From the NCBI GenBank assembly GCA_002150815.3, contig NDFF03000012.1, forward strand, positions 1 to 21,576: a DNA stretch of 21,576 nt, given 5' to 3'. Both the position numbers and the translations under genes were made by a program. Under the pieces are notes generated by a model. It had not been told where the DNA came from, ran no database searches, and worked only from the letters and a program-made list of their open reading frames with translations. This document shows, piece by piece, positions 1-10,361 of the stretch (the stretch's first letter is position 1; the number at the start of each line of letters is the position of its first letter). Origin of the DNA: Grammothele lineata (lineage: Eukaryota; Basidiomycota; Agaricomycetes; Polyporales; Polyporaceae).

Positions 1-1681
1 CTCATCGTGACTCACTTGAAGTCATAGTCTCGCGCCCTTGTCTCTATTGTCTCGGACTCTCTCGCGATCGTCCATAGTCATTGTTCCCATGTACGTATAT
101 AGGTTGGGTCTCCCTGAGGATGCTCCTCAGTTTGACCTCCTTTTCCAATCGAGGCCTCTCTCCCCACAGAACCCCCGTGTGTCGCTCGCCCTCTACCACA
201 GTGCTCGACTTCGCCTCTTCGGCGTACGTCTACCCAGACCCCTCGACCCTCGACCGCGTGCGCTCGTCGTACGTCCCATAGGCGCCCGCACTGGCCTCGG
301 CGTAACACTAGCACCGACACGACTCAGACAAACTGGGACTCGTTTTTCATCTGCGATGACTCATCCGAGTGCGCAGATGACACGGACATCACGCCCCCCG
401 ACGATCCCTATCAGGGAGGCGGTCTCGGTATTACCGAAGGGCCAGAAGGGTACGTGGCAGCAGGAGAGCTTTTTCGTCGGGGATGCTCCCCGTACCGCTC
501 CTCTGTCGTCGACCTTTGGCTTCCCCTTCGTCGGCCACAGCCCTTGCTTTATGCCTACGCCGGCCCTGGGAGCGCGACGAATGAGGTAAGCATTTCCGAC
601 ACGTCGCTCGAATGGCCGCTCACAAACCCAAGCCCCTTCCTCACAAACCAGGGGCGTGACACACAAAGTAAGTACGTCGCTTGGACAGCCACTCACAAGC
701 CCAAGCATCTCCCCCACGGACCACACAGCAAATCGGGAGCGCGATGAGCAAGGTGAGCACGTCCAATGCGTCACTCGAACGGCCGCTCACAGCCTCCAAT
801 ATCTTTCTTAAGCCTCAGCGTCTTCCTCACATACTACACCACAGATTGGAAACATGATGAGCAAGGTGAGTGTGCAGATTGTGCCTCACGCGTCCAAACG
901 GTTACTCACATCCTCACGCATCTCCCTTACCAATGGATTGTCGGCCTGTGGTACCCTCTTAGATTCACATTTATGCCTCGTATTAATAGAGACGCATCAG
1001 GACAGTACACTGCTGTGCGTGCAGCATAGCCGTTCTAATGTATCAGTGAAGCTATATTGTTCATGTTTCCCCTAGCTCGCGAGAGATACTGCTTAAGGAG
1101 TCTATGATGTCTGAATGCACTCATGGTCTATGCGTCTTCCTGCCCCTGTGTCGTTCATATCTTGTCTGCTTATCTAAATGCATTGGTAGCCTGCGCCTTC
1201 CCGTCCCTGTATTATGCACCTATGACTGTTTATGGAATCTTTGGATCATAAATGCCTTAGATGGTCTGTCTGTCTTGCTGATAAAGGGCTGTGTGGGCGA
1301 TATTGACGTCTAACTCTCTAATGTGTTCTTGGTTTATGGACGTTTGGCTGTAGTCTTGTATGTCTGATCAATCATTGGAGTCTAAATGTATAATGTGGTA
1401 TTTGTTTGCTTGTTTGAAGAGCCTTCTATGAATGGTCTGAATGGTCTATGTGAAGTATGTCTCATCTAATGGACCTCAGGATGCCTAAAGCTGTATTACT
1501 GGCCTCTGTGGGTCTTTCTATCTTTTCATGGATCATCGTCCTTATAGTCTTAGTTTAACCTGTCTCGGCTTTAACGGTCTTCCCACTCTCCTCAGAGAAT
1601 AATTAGACATAAGAGCAAGAAAGATCAAGTAAGGTCCCGATAGGACCATTTGTCTCTATTTAAGACTAATCAAAGATAGAT
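1..1681. other. Left flank without a recognised gene
   Basis: No protein family is recognisable here. A plus-strand frame is open from 136 to 747 (about 204 codons) without a convincing ATG. Its first part is rich in Ser, Thr, Pro and Arg, and a later part is acidic, with a D/E-rich run near 350-400. This frame runs into a good splice donor at 586 and then into a series of repeated microexon/intron units, listed separately. From about 1080 to 1660 the plus strand becomes T-rich, with scattered copies of the word ATGGTCT, two of them adjacent near 1430-1447, and no long open frame. The left part could be the 3' portion of a spliced gene that starts outside the window, with the T-rich part as 3' UTR or intergenic DNA. 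That is inference. Confidence 0.4.
571..870 (+). repeat. Tandem array of degenerate microexon/intron units
   Basis: Four diverged copies of one unit follow each other. Each has a short exon-like core (GAGCGCGATGAGCAAG and variants), a consensus splice donor (at 586 GTAAGC, 668 GTAAGT, 753 GTGAGC, 866 GTGAGT), and a shared intron-like body containing variants of CGTCGCTCGAATGGCCGCTC and then a pyrimidine-rich tract with CCTCACA. Acceptors CCAG, ACAG and ACAG end at 651, 728 and 844. This implies introns of 66, 61 and 92 nt and microexons at 652-667 (16 nt), 729-752 (24 nt) and 845-865 (21 nt). Intron lengths match those of the certain genes in this window. The repeat structure is seen directly; use as real exons is inferred. 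Confidence 0.55.
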
Positions 1682-3142
1682 CTAGGCTAAAAAAGGCTTG
1701 TGAATTTTTCCCTGATGCAGGTAAACAGGTAGGTGGACACGTACACCCTGCGGCGTAAGGAGAATTGAAGCCATCTGCGGTGGCTCGTCGCCGTTGGTCG
1801 ATCGGTGACTCCGAGGATCTTCTGAACCCTGTGATAGGCGAACATCGTCAAACTGGTGCTACAAGGCGAAGGAGCGCACAATTTGTCTTACCAAATTATC
1901 TAGCTCGTTTGCGCCTACTCTGCCACTTGTGTCACGGTAACGTATTTCCATACTCCATTCGAACTCATGGGGGGATGAGGAGAAGAGATGAAGAAGGGGA
2001 TCCCTTCCAGTTTCCTTCCAAGGTTGGTCCAAGCTTTTGGCAGCCACCGCTCCGAGCTGATCCATGGTTGACGCAAAATATTCAGGCCCAGAATAACCGA
2101 GCCCCCATGTGAAGAGACTCGTATCCGGTGACATCTTCATGATTTCCTCCTGCAGCCGGTAGAATGCCTTGCGCCCTTCTCCATACAGGGTAGGTATGTT
2201 TACGCCGAAAATTCCGAATAGGCAATAGGCTTCGTCTTCCAACCGTGTTGTTTTGCGTTTGGACGCCCATTGCATTCGTGCGGCTACACTGACTTCTGTG
2301 ACGTCTAGGTCAAACCGTAGCACAGATTCGGGAATAGCGGTGCAGATGTTAAGAAGAAATGCGAGATCGAACTTGTCGCCAAGTAGCGACCAGTGGCGTG
2401 ACATAAAGTGGACCCTCTTCGGCGCCAGAAGCTCTTGCAGTGTCCAGCCGCGCACATGCCACTGACTACGTTTGAATTCCTCTTCCCAGGAACCGGAGTC
2501 CTTGTCCTTCTGCACATCGTTCATGTATACGTAACAGACATCGGAAAGCGCGTAGAACCGAAACATCGAATTAATGGCTTCGGTGAGCTCAGAGCTACTG
2601 GTCTTGTCAATGCAGCACGTATCCGCCCACGCCCAATCGAACCCATCGTCCGCGGCCTGGCGGAGGAATTCCCGGATTTTGCGGGAGACAAGGTCGCGAG
2701 GAGTGGTGTGTAGAGATGACTCTGGCGAGTCCTGGGAAGCGGAATGATGATTGGGGTTGTCGATACTAACGCTTGACGAGACGACTAGATTCGGCCCTGA
2801 ATATGAAGTCGACGCAGGCAGAGGAGAGTAGGAGGCGCTGTCCTGTGTAGGCAACGTGGTAACGAGCATGTCGATGGTCCTCTGCTGCTGCTCGACTGTA
2901 CGTTGTAGATGCTCTACCATCGCCTGAAGCTCTTCGAGACTAACGCGTGCTTGCCTACGTGGATGAGCCTTGCGCCGCTCCTCATCCTCTTCGTACTGTC
3001 TAGAGGCATTCTGGACTCTCTGGAAGGTATCTTCCTCCGCGGCGTCACCCCAAACGTGCGAAAGGATCGCGTATCCACCGGGTACATCCTCGGGATCCTT
3101 GAAGAACTTCAGCTGTGCGGTCTGAGTGTTAAGAAGCCACAT
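1682..3142 (-). CDS. HET-domain (heterokaryon incompatibility-type) protein
   Basis: A HET-domain protein, a family tied in fungi to non-self recognition and cell death; this copy's own role is unknown. The start (MWLLNTQTAQL, ATG at 3142) and PGGYAILSHVWG at residues 21-32 are typical of mushroom HET proteins. The rest of the domain is at 154-330: DWAWADTCCIDK (169-180), SSELTEAINSMF, WHVRGWTLQELLAP (228-241), and EDEAYCLFGIFGVNIPTLYGEG. Between the two halves lies an insertion of roughly 100 residues: a charged stretch, a heptad-like segment (about 68-94, predicted coiled coil) and a Ser-rich linker. Exon 1 is 1892-3142. A consensus donor (GTAAGA) and acceptor (CACAG) define a 63-nt intron, and exon 2 (1682-1828) adds a tail with LLTPQGVRVHLPVY, giving 465 aa. 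Without splicing the frame stops at 1859 (427 aa). The tail ends sooner than I would expect for many relatives, so 3' truncation is possible. Confidence 0.85.
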
Positions 3143-3599
3143 CGCTACTGTTAAATGAGCTTGTAATCCGGACCGTGTTACGAGAGATGTAGAGAACGTA
3201 CTTTAGGCAAGAAATGGTTAGATGATTCCACTAATCGAGCAGGAGATGAGCGGGATGGGTCGAGAATGTGAAGCTCGTCGATGGGGAACCCGAGGATACC
3301 GGCGGCTGAAGCCAGGCGAGAACGGCGAAGCTCTTGGCCCGGTTGGCCGTGCCGCTCGTAGAGCCCCAGATGAACGCGGTGATACCGGACCGACAATCGG
3401 TATCATTACCAGTGCTTCAAACCTTCGACCTCCGTAAGCTCTCAAGCCCATGGCCTATTTCTGCTGGCCCGTTGCCTTGTACGTGACTGTCCTAGAGAAA
3501 CTATCGTCGTTACCCTCTAATTATCTCAACTTACATCGCCTTCCTGACGTCTACAATGTCCATATGATTCGCTGTACTTGCCTTCTCTATCATCGCGCT
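3143..3599. other. Spacer between HET gene and inositol monophosphatase
   Basis: No complete gene was found. On the minus strand a frame without ATG is open from 3416 to a stop at 3231. It reads like protein (for example GITAFIWGSTSG and ANRAKSFAVLAWLQ, hydrophobic with small residues) and could be an exon or remnant of a membrane protein. It begins next to an AG that could be a splice acceptor, but I found no connected exon and do not recognise the family. The rest probably holds the HET promoter and the 3' UTR of the phosphatase gene. I saw no clear TATA box. Confidence 0.25.
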
Positions 3600-4892
3600 T
3601 TACTTGGGATCGAAGTCCTCCACGGTGTCGTAGAACTCCTTGACCAGCCTCTTCTGCGCATCAACTCCCTTCTCCGTCTGTGTCCACGGTTCGCCGCACG
3701 CACCATCAGCACGTTTCCACAGCGGAGCTGACCAGTGAGCGCACGTACCTCAGAATCACCAATGGCGCGAATGACGATGTACTTCCGTCCCCAGAGGACA
3801 TCCTCGTTCAAGTCATTGTCGAGAGGTGCGCCCGCGGCGCCTGCGACAAGGCAGCCTGCCTCTTGCGCGACAACAGCACCCGCACAGATATCCCAAGGCC
3901 TACCATCGTACGATAAGATCAGCACACAACTGCCGTAACAAGGATTTCACTCACCAGCATCCGATCTCCCTGTATGCGCGTGATCCGATTAACAGGCCCT
4001 TCATCTAGGGGGAAAGTCCACGCACCAGTACATGTCCAGCCCGCCCTGTGCGACCATACCGTAGTTGAGCGCAGCGCTTCCCAAGCTCCTCAGCGAATGC
4101 GCCATCTTCCCCTTCGTGACTCCACTCGCAGGATCTCCCCCCAGCCTCACGAAACTCTCCGCTTTCAAACGCATCAGCTCCGCGGAACGATCACTACCCC
4201 ACTCGACCCCCAGAAGCGCTTGTGAGAGCGCAGGTAGTGGACGCGGCCGCGCGAGCGGGAGGCGGCGCGCGGGAGAGCCTGGAGGGCCTTGCGTGAGGAA
4301 GGCGCCGCCCCCGCGCGTCGCGGTGTACAGTTGGGAGAGGAAGGGGTTGTAGATCACTCCCAGGACGGGGCGTTTGTTGGAGATGAGCCCGAGGGAGATG
4401 CAGACGTGCGGGAAGCCGTGGACGAAGTTTGTCGTTCCGTCTGCGCACGGCAGGGCGGGGATCTGAGCGTAGAGCGCGAGGCGGAGGGGAATGAGCGACG
4501 TACCGATAGGGTCAAGACAGAATGTGGGCTCGTTCGTCATCTCCGGACGCGCGCCCGCAGCATACGTCTCCTCGCCAATGCTGCAGTTGTGGTCGCCAAT
4601 GTGGCGCACAAGTCAGCATACCGCGCAGTCGCGCCTTGAGCATCCGCAAGGACTCTCATAGTACGCACAACTTGTAGGTGGGGTATTTCGCAGAAAGCTC
4701 GCTCTTTACAAGCTCTTCGACGCGCACGTCGTACTCGGTGACAAGGTCGACCGAATTCTTCTTCTCGTCCGTCGCGCCTGACGCGCGAATCGCCTCGGAG
4801 CCCTCGAGGATGAGCTCACCCGCCTTGCACGCGAGCGCCACGGAGAACTCGAGGATTGATTGCAGCTCTGTTTGGGAGAGGCCGCTGGCCAT
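3600..4892 (-). CDS. Inositol monophosphatase family protein
   Basis: Mg2+-dependent phosphatase of the IMPase family, which hydrolyses myo-inositol monophosphates in inositol recycling; other members act on related sugar phosphates. Six exons: 4669-4892, 4504-4580, 4026-4440, 3955-3969, 3749-3899, 3600-3677, giving 319 aa (family usually 270-330). Splicing restores every signature: FIGEETYAAG with the metal-binding Glu pair (78-79); LDPIDGTTNFVHGFP (97-111) with metal-binding Asp98 and Asp101, split by intron 2; and WEIGCWPWDICAGA (239-252) with the third Asp at 247. That last motif is assembled across a 15-nt microexon. The C-terminus ends in a frame closed by TAA at 3600-3602. The ATG at 4892 lies about 65 nt downstream of a TATTTAT box; the longer upstream frame lacks family similarity and extends past that box. 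The exact in vivo substrate cannot be read from sequence. Confidence 0.92.
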
Positions 4893-4954
4893 GGCGTGTG
4901 AGGAGTGCGACGTGGGTGACGGTGAGATGCAGGGATGAGGGATGCGGCGAGAGG

Positions 4955-4961
4955 ATAAATA
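4955..4961 (-). promoter_or_regulatory. TATA-like box of the inositol monophosphatase gene
   Basis: On the minus strand the sequence reads GTATTTATCC about 65 nt upstream of the chosen ATG at 4892. This position suits a transcription start near 4925 with a short leader. It is a match by eye only. Confidence 0.4.
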
Positions 4962-5186
4962 CGCGTCTGGAGGATGCACGTTTGTTGGAGTTCGCGTCGG
5001 ATCGATGAGCGGCACCGCGGCACGGCAGGGCGCGCGAGTGGACATAGGTGGACATCCCCATACGCACACGAAGATCGCGAGAAGAGAGCAAGAAGATACT
5101 ACCAGCTACTCGATACAGTGACTAGACAAAGCGTATTACGCTACAAAAATATAGTAAGGGCTCGAGAGTGGACACTCAAATGTGGG

Positions 5187-6795
5187 CTACACCGAGCCTC
5201 CGAGGGCCTCTGTGGCAGCATCAGCAGCCACACCAACCACAGAGTCTCCCGCATCTGTGCCAACGTGCACGTCACCCTCTTTCGCTTCGGTAGCATCGTG
5301 CAGAGGGAGAGACGCAGTGTTCGCGATAACTTCGGGTGTCGATGAAGCATCCTTCCTCTCGGGATTTGGCGGTGCGCGCTGGCCGTTCCGTGCCTCGATA
5401 GCCTCGACGATCTCCGCAAACTCCTGCTCGCCCGTCCACGGCGCCGCGTGCGCTTCCATATCATCGTAGCCCTTGGCGCGCACGATCGTTTCGCGGAGCG
5501 CAATAAGCTCGCTGCGTGAGGCCTTCTCGTGCGCCCCTTTGAACTGTGTCGCGCAGAACTTGGTAGACGACCAGTGGTTATCGAGATACTTGCACTGAAC
5601 TCAGGTCAGGACGGCGTAGAAAGAACGCTCGGGGAAGGGATGAACTCACTAAGCGGATATAAGATGGGACAAACGTGAGCTCGAGGTCTTTGAGGGGCGT
5701 AGGCGAAAAGCATGTCGGATTCGACTCTGCAGCCGTGGCAATCATCGCCGAGTGCGCCCCTGCATGAAATATATCATTCGAGTCGCAGACGCATGCATAT
5801 AAGAATAAAACGCACCTGTGACCTCTTTCACCCGCTTGGCGTCCTCGTACCCCAAACAGTCCCCATTCTCAATCACCGCAATCCCCTTCCCCATCCTCTC
5901 CACGAACTCCACAATCTCCCTCAACCTCTCAATCGTCGCCTTCTCCTTCATGCGCTGGTTCCTCGTCCGGCAATGCACCGTCAGCGCCGACACCCCCGTA
6001 TTCACGATCCTCTCCACAAGCTTCAGCGTGTCCTCCTGGGACGGCAACAGTCTGATCTTCGCCGACACCGTAATCTCGGGGGGCATCGCCTCCCTCAACG
6101 CGGTCAAGATCGAGCAGAGCAGGTCCGGGTTCGTCAGCAGCGCGGCGCCCATGCCGGCGTGCGTCGAGAACGGCTTGGGACAGCCGCAGTTGAGGTCGAA
6201 GCCCGCGACGTCCTGCTGCACCATCTTCGCAGCTTGCACGGCGAGCTGGGGGTCCGCGGAGCCGATTTGGTAGATGAGGAAAGGTTTTTCGATGGGGTGG
6301 GTGGTGAAGATCGCCCTGGACTTGCCGTGGTAGGAGACGACGCCGGTGACGGCTGAGGGTGCGTGTATGCGTCCAAAAGGTCTGTTATTGAGCAAGCGGG
6401 AAGTTGTACGATGCAAATTGGTACTCACGATCAACTTCGCGAGTCGTGTGGAGGATGGCCTTGTCGACCGTTTCCGGGCCCCACACCAATTTCGCGCCAT
6501 GTTTAAGCGCAAAGAGACGGGTAGGTACTGCTCAGTTGACTGAGAAACAATGAAAGCAAAGTCACTCCATTGAAAGCTTACATGCACCAGACCTAACCAT
6601 CGGCGCGAGCATCAACCCATCCTTATAATCCTCCGGTGTCAGGGGAGCATATTCCAATCGAGGCTTCTTCAAGACCCGAGGAGAGGAGTCAGGCGAAGAT
6701 GGGTGCGAGCGGCGAGACATACTGGCAGCAAAACCTCTTCTGGGCAGCGATGGTGGCCGGTGTACGCGTGGAGGACGGAAGAGGAGAGCGAGCAT
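5187..6795 (-). CDS. DUS2: tRNA-dihydrouridine(20) synthase, Dus2/Smm1 type
   Basis: FMN-dependent enzyme that reduces uridine to dihydrouridine in the tRNA D-loop (U20 for Dus2/Smm1). Five exons: 6582-6795, 6429-6527, 5816-6352, 5650-5759, 5187-5594; 455 aa. Exon joins give LMLAPMVRSGALPTRLFAL (FMN-site start), LVWGPETVDKAI, then VTGVVSYHGKS, YQIGSADP, FDLNCGCPKPFSTHAGMGAAL with catalytic Cys162, SAKIRLLPS, ALTVHCRTRNQR and VIENGDCLGYEDAKRV. The C-terminal part has a helical region (CKYLDNHWSSTKFC, QFKGAHEKASRSEL) and ends in a low-complexity Ala/Val/Asp tail of about 60 residues. No dsRNA-binding domain, as found in animal Dus2, was seen. The ATG at 6795 adds 25 residues (Arg/Pro-rich, starting MLALLFRPPRVHRPP) before a second ATG at 6720. 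The first ATG has a poor context (T at -3) and the second a good one (A at -3). An even earlier ATG at 6891 lies upstream of the TATA box and is excluded. Confidence 0.93.
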
Positions 6796-7169
6796 CCAGG
6801 AAAAGTCACTGCGGCCGGAAACTGAGTCGCGGATGCAAGAGGAAAGTAGCTGTCCGAGAAAGTCGGAGTCGCTTATATAAGACCTGCCCAAGCTCTCGCT
6901 AGCGCAAGCGGTTTCGCCTGTTCCTCAAAACCATCTCTTCTAGCTTGTCCCGAGCATATATAGATCACCCCCTCGAGTAGAACGTTAACGTAGTCATGCT
7001 TTGCGTCTATGCCATCTTTCAGCGGAGGGATCCACCAGAACGAACATGCAGAGACTGGTCTCATAACGACCTAGCGAAAAATCACAATGCAATTAAAGTA
7101 CTTTCGTTTGCTATAACACAAGCCTAAGACGGGTATACGATATGCTCAACCTCCCCAAACCCGGGACGG
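6796..7169. other. Spacer between DUS2 and the secreted-protein gene
   Basis: This holds the DUS2 promoter (TATA at 6873-6880) and, further away, the 3' region of the gene at 7170-9204. A second TATA-like run, CATATATAG, lies near 6954-6962 with no gene attached. No coding sequence was recognised. Confidence 0.4.
6873..6880 (-). promoter_or_regulatory. TATA box of the DUS2 gene
   Basis: A perfect TTATATAA lies 78 nt upstream of the ATG at 6795. It would place transcription start near 6845 and rules out the in-frame ATG at 6891. The motif is palindromic, so orientation is assigned from the gene. Confidence 0.6.
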
Positions 7170-9204
7170 TCAGAGCGTCGGCTGGACTGTGAGCTCGAGC
7201 GTCGGCTTGCTGACGCCAGATGGGACGACCCACGTGTAGTTCACATAAGTGAAGCCGCTATAGCACGCTCAATCAGCACCAAATCTCAGGCAAAAGATGT
7301 CAGAACAAAAACTACTCACTTGACGTTCAACGACGCGTTGTACGTCACAATCGGGGCCACCGTCTCCGCGACCCCGCCCAGGGCGATCGTCAGCCCAGGA
7401 AGGACGAGTGGAGCGCCGGCCGCAAGGCTCATGGGCAGCGTCAGGTTCTCAGGGGGCCCAGCGACGAGCGTGAACTTGGTGATGGGGGATGCGGTCGCGT
7501 TGGGCGAAGGATAGGCGATGCTGAGGTGCCGCTCGTGCACGGTCGCGGAGATGTGATTCTCAGTCGCGTACATCTGTCACGAGGATGTTTTAATATGGCA
7601 AGAGGGGGAGACGCAAAGAAAACGAGGACGTACAGAAAGCCATCCAACGACGTCCTCCGTCACGCGCCACTGCACTACGGCCGGGTTGAACGCGTTCGTG
7701 TTGATCGCCGGCCCGCCCACCTTCGCCTCATTGATCTGCACCGCGCCCAAACTCAGCCCCTCCTCCGTCCACGCCGTATAGTTCCTATAGTGACTTTTAC
7801 GCGGCGCATAATCGAACGGGGGCGAGTACGCGTTCCCCTTAAACGCATGCGCGCCCTCCACAAGTCCCCCAAGCTGCTTCACCACACGCGCAGGGACGAG
7901 CGCGTCATGCGTGGGCGAGATGAGCGCGAGGAGCGGTACGACCGCCGCGTCGTCAATATGCCTCGAGCCCGCGCTGAGCGGGGGGAGGGGCGCCGCAGCG
8001 GGCCCGACGAGCCCCGCGATGTGCGTGCCGATGACGGAGAAGTACTCGAGCATGTCGTACCCGTACGAGCGGTCCCAGGGCCCGCCGAGGTTGCGCAGCG
8101 TGGGGTTGTAGAGCTCCCCGAGCGAGTCCCAGACGCCCTGCAGGACGCGCGGGCCGTGCGCGTGCACGACGGAGCTGGGGGGGCCGTACCGCGCCCAGAG
8201 GGTGAGGGCGTAGACGGAGATGCCGGCGTAGGTGGCGGAGTTGAACTCGGCGAGGGTGTCGTAGAGGTCGTAGTTGGCGAGGAAGTCTTGTGCGAAGCGG
8301 TCGCCCCAGTAGGTCATATTCTTGTCGCCCATACGGTGGCCGACCTGCGCAGGGGATACAGTGAGTGGGCGTAGGGGGAGAGGGGCGTGGGTTTACACAC
8401 CCAGGACGTTTGGATGCAGCGCATCAACCAGGCTGGTCAGAGTTCACGGGTTAACACAAAATACAATGACCCAAACGACGCAGTGACTTACGGTTCGAGT
8501 ATACGGGGTAGAGGTTGTCTCCATCCCATCCTCCAACACGGTACCCATCTCCAACCGTGGCGTTGTACGCGCTCTCTTCGAGCAACTTCACGGTCTCCTT
8601 CGACAGCCGGTCCTCGTACTCCTCGAGAAGAATAATGAGCGACGTGGTTATGAACCCGCGGACGTTGGGGTCATAGTTGGTGTAAATGAGCGGATTGGCG
8701 ACGGTGGTGACGTCGGGGGCTTCGGGGTCCGCGAAGGTGCCGAACCAGATCTTCGAAGGGTCCTTGTACTGGTAGGACACACTAAAGTGGGCATCGCATA
8801 TGAGTGGGACGTGCACCCGGCGGTGTAGCGGCGATCACGTACACAGTGCTGAAGATCTTCTCCGCCTTGGCCACATCGTCGCCCTGGTTGCGCGCGACAA
8901 GCCCGACGGCGTACCAGCACGCGTAGCGCGGCGAGTCCCAGCTAGTCGCGCCGCCTCCACGTTAGCATACGTCTTCAGTCACATATGCAAGTATCAGTAC
9001 GCACACGAGCTGTGTTGTCGAGTTCCATAGCGAGTCCATGAGCGCCATCGAGTCATCGAACAGGCCCTTCTGGTTCTTGGACAACGACGCGAGCAGCGAC
9101 TTGCTGTTCCCCTTCGAGGGCGTCGCGACCGCAGACGCGGACACGAGCCCAAGGGTAAGCACGGAGAGCGCGGCCGCGAGGAAGGTCGCCGTGAAGAACT
9201 TCAT
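7170..9204 (-). CDS. Secreted protein of unknown function, possible alpha-toroid fold
   Basis: I do not recognise a named family. Seven exons fit: 9005-9204, 8843-8941, 8492-8781, 8401-8432, 7634-8344, 7320-7573, 7170-7257; all phases agree and give 557 aa. The N-terminus is a clear signal peptide (MKFFTATFLAAALSVLTLGL, then a VSASAVA cleavage region), so export is expected. The ATG at 9204 is preferred to the frame-extending one at 9261, which would put an Arg-rich leader before the signal sequence. Notable segments: WDSPRYACWYAVGLVARN, GFITTSLIILLEEYEDRL, DGYRVGGWDGDNLYPVYSNP, NMTYWGDRFAQDFLANYDLY, then TLAEFNSATYAGISVYAL and RYGPPSSV. The last ones recall helical-toroid (six-hairpin) enzymes acting on sugars or terpenoids, but this is a resemblance only. 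The C-terminal ~120 residues look beta-rich. Several N-glycosylation sequons (for example NST, NAT, NMT, NYT) fit secretion. Confidence 0.8.
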
Positions 9205-10361
9205 GCTGGCGTACGGTCGCGGTCGTCCGAGTCGTCGAGCTCTTGAGGAGGCAAGAGCCAACGCGTTCCCCGCTCAGCGTCGCGTGATATAAATGCATAG
9301 CAGAAGCCGGACATAGACCAGGGGCGATCAGGCGACAGGGCGATAGGCAAATGGTTGCTGGAGACGTTCGTGGTCATTAGCTTCCAGGCTGAATTCCCGC
9401 CGGTCCCGAGGCCATGTGGGTGAGCGCGTGCCTACCCGCGATGCGGGGTCCGGCCCGTCGGACTCGGGGGTTGCGCCTCCGTCTCCTCCTACGCTGCTAC
9501 ATATTTCTTTCACCGTCCTTTCTAACCCTTGCCTACTCATGCTCGAGCCTGCTCTACTAACAACAATGTACTCGTCACAAATCCCTCCCTCTCCTAGCCT
9601 CCTAGACATCGCACAGGGCAAATTTCGTCATTCCACGAGGTGGCGTTTTCGGCTAAAGTTCCCACCTGCCAGTGCCTCTGACGTCTTTTGTGGACGGCGA
9701 TATCTCGCCAATACCTCCGCCTCTCGGGTTCGTCCCTTCATATCCTGGCCTAACTGATCTGCCTTGTTACTTGGCATTATTTTTAAGTTGTTGCTACGAT
9801 CGCTCTGATACCTCCCTTCAGTCGGTACCTAGGACGATCACCAGGGTGTCTCGAGACCTCTACTGCTAGGCAGGCACGTGAATCGGAACACTTTAACGAC
9901 CGTCGAAGAGAGCTTTACATATTCGAATGTGGCGTGCTTCACCATGCTCCGGGAGGAAGCGGCGAGGTGTGAGTCAGTCCTGGCGTAGGCTGGAACAAAT
10001 CCGAATCGTATCAGTATGGGATTTATCTCATTGACGACGTACTCTCGTGTTTGCATGCTCGCCCCTCGGCACACCTAAACCGCTCCCTATCTCACCGGCA
10101 TGGCTTAGTGTTCAGTCGGAGTGAGAAGAGTCTTGAGTTTTCAGTTATTCACTACATTCGACCGATACTCCAACCTCATGTACCGCAGATGGTTCCACGA
10201 GCAACCCCGGCACCTCTACGTTTTGCAGGAGCCGAGGGATTTTCATTCTTGAAGATCCTTCAGGAATCGTGGCCGGGACAGACGATTGGCGATCCTCCAA
10301 CCCGAAAGCTTACAGTGAATTTGCGTAAAATTACAGCGTTGAGAGCGAAGGTCCCAGGAGT
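9205..10361. other. Gene-poor intergenic kilobase
   Basis: Apart from the promoter of the gene at 7170-9204 and the 3' region of the proteasome gene, nothing here was recognised. Short frames on both strands lack family motifs and are not joined by convincing splice sites. No tRNA, long repeat or hairpin was noticed by eye. Confidence 0.4.
9286..9293 (-). promoter_or_regulatory. TATA box of the secreted-protein gene
   Basis: The minus strand reads CATTTATATCACG about 85 nt upstream of the signal-peptide ATG at 9204. The spacing suits a leader of roughly 50-60 nt and supports the shorter start over the one at 9261. Confidence 0.5.

Noticed and set aside
5712..6356. 214-codon plus-strand open frame
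   Set aside because: Antisense to DUS2 exon 3; His/Arg/Leu-rich shadow without motifs.
6795..6891. Earlier in-frame ATG of DUS2 at 6891
   Set aside because: It lies upstream of the TATA box at 6873-6880, so it is not expected in the mRNA.
7526..8374. 282-codon plus-strand open frame
   Set aside because: It lies antisense to exons of the secreted-protein gene and is Arg/Gly/Val-rich in the way of a GC-rich shadow frame; no motif.
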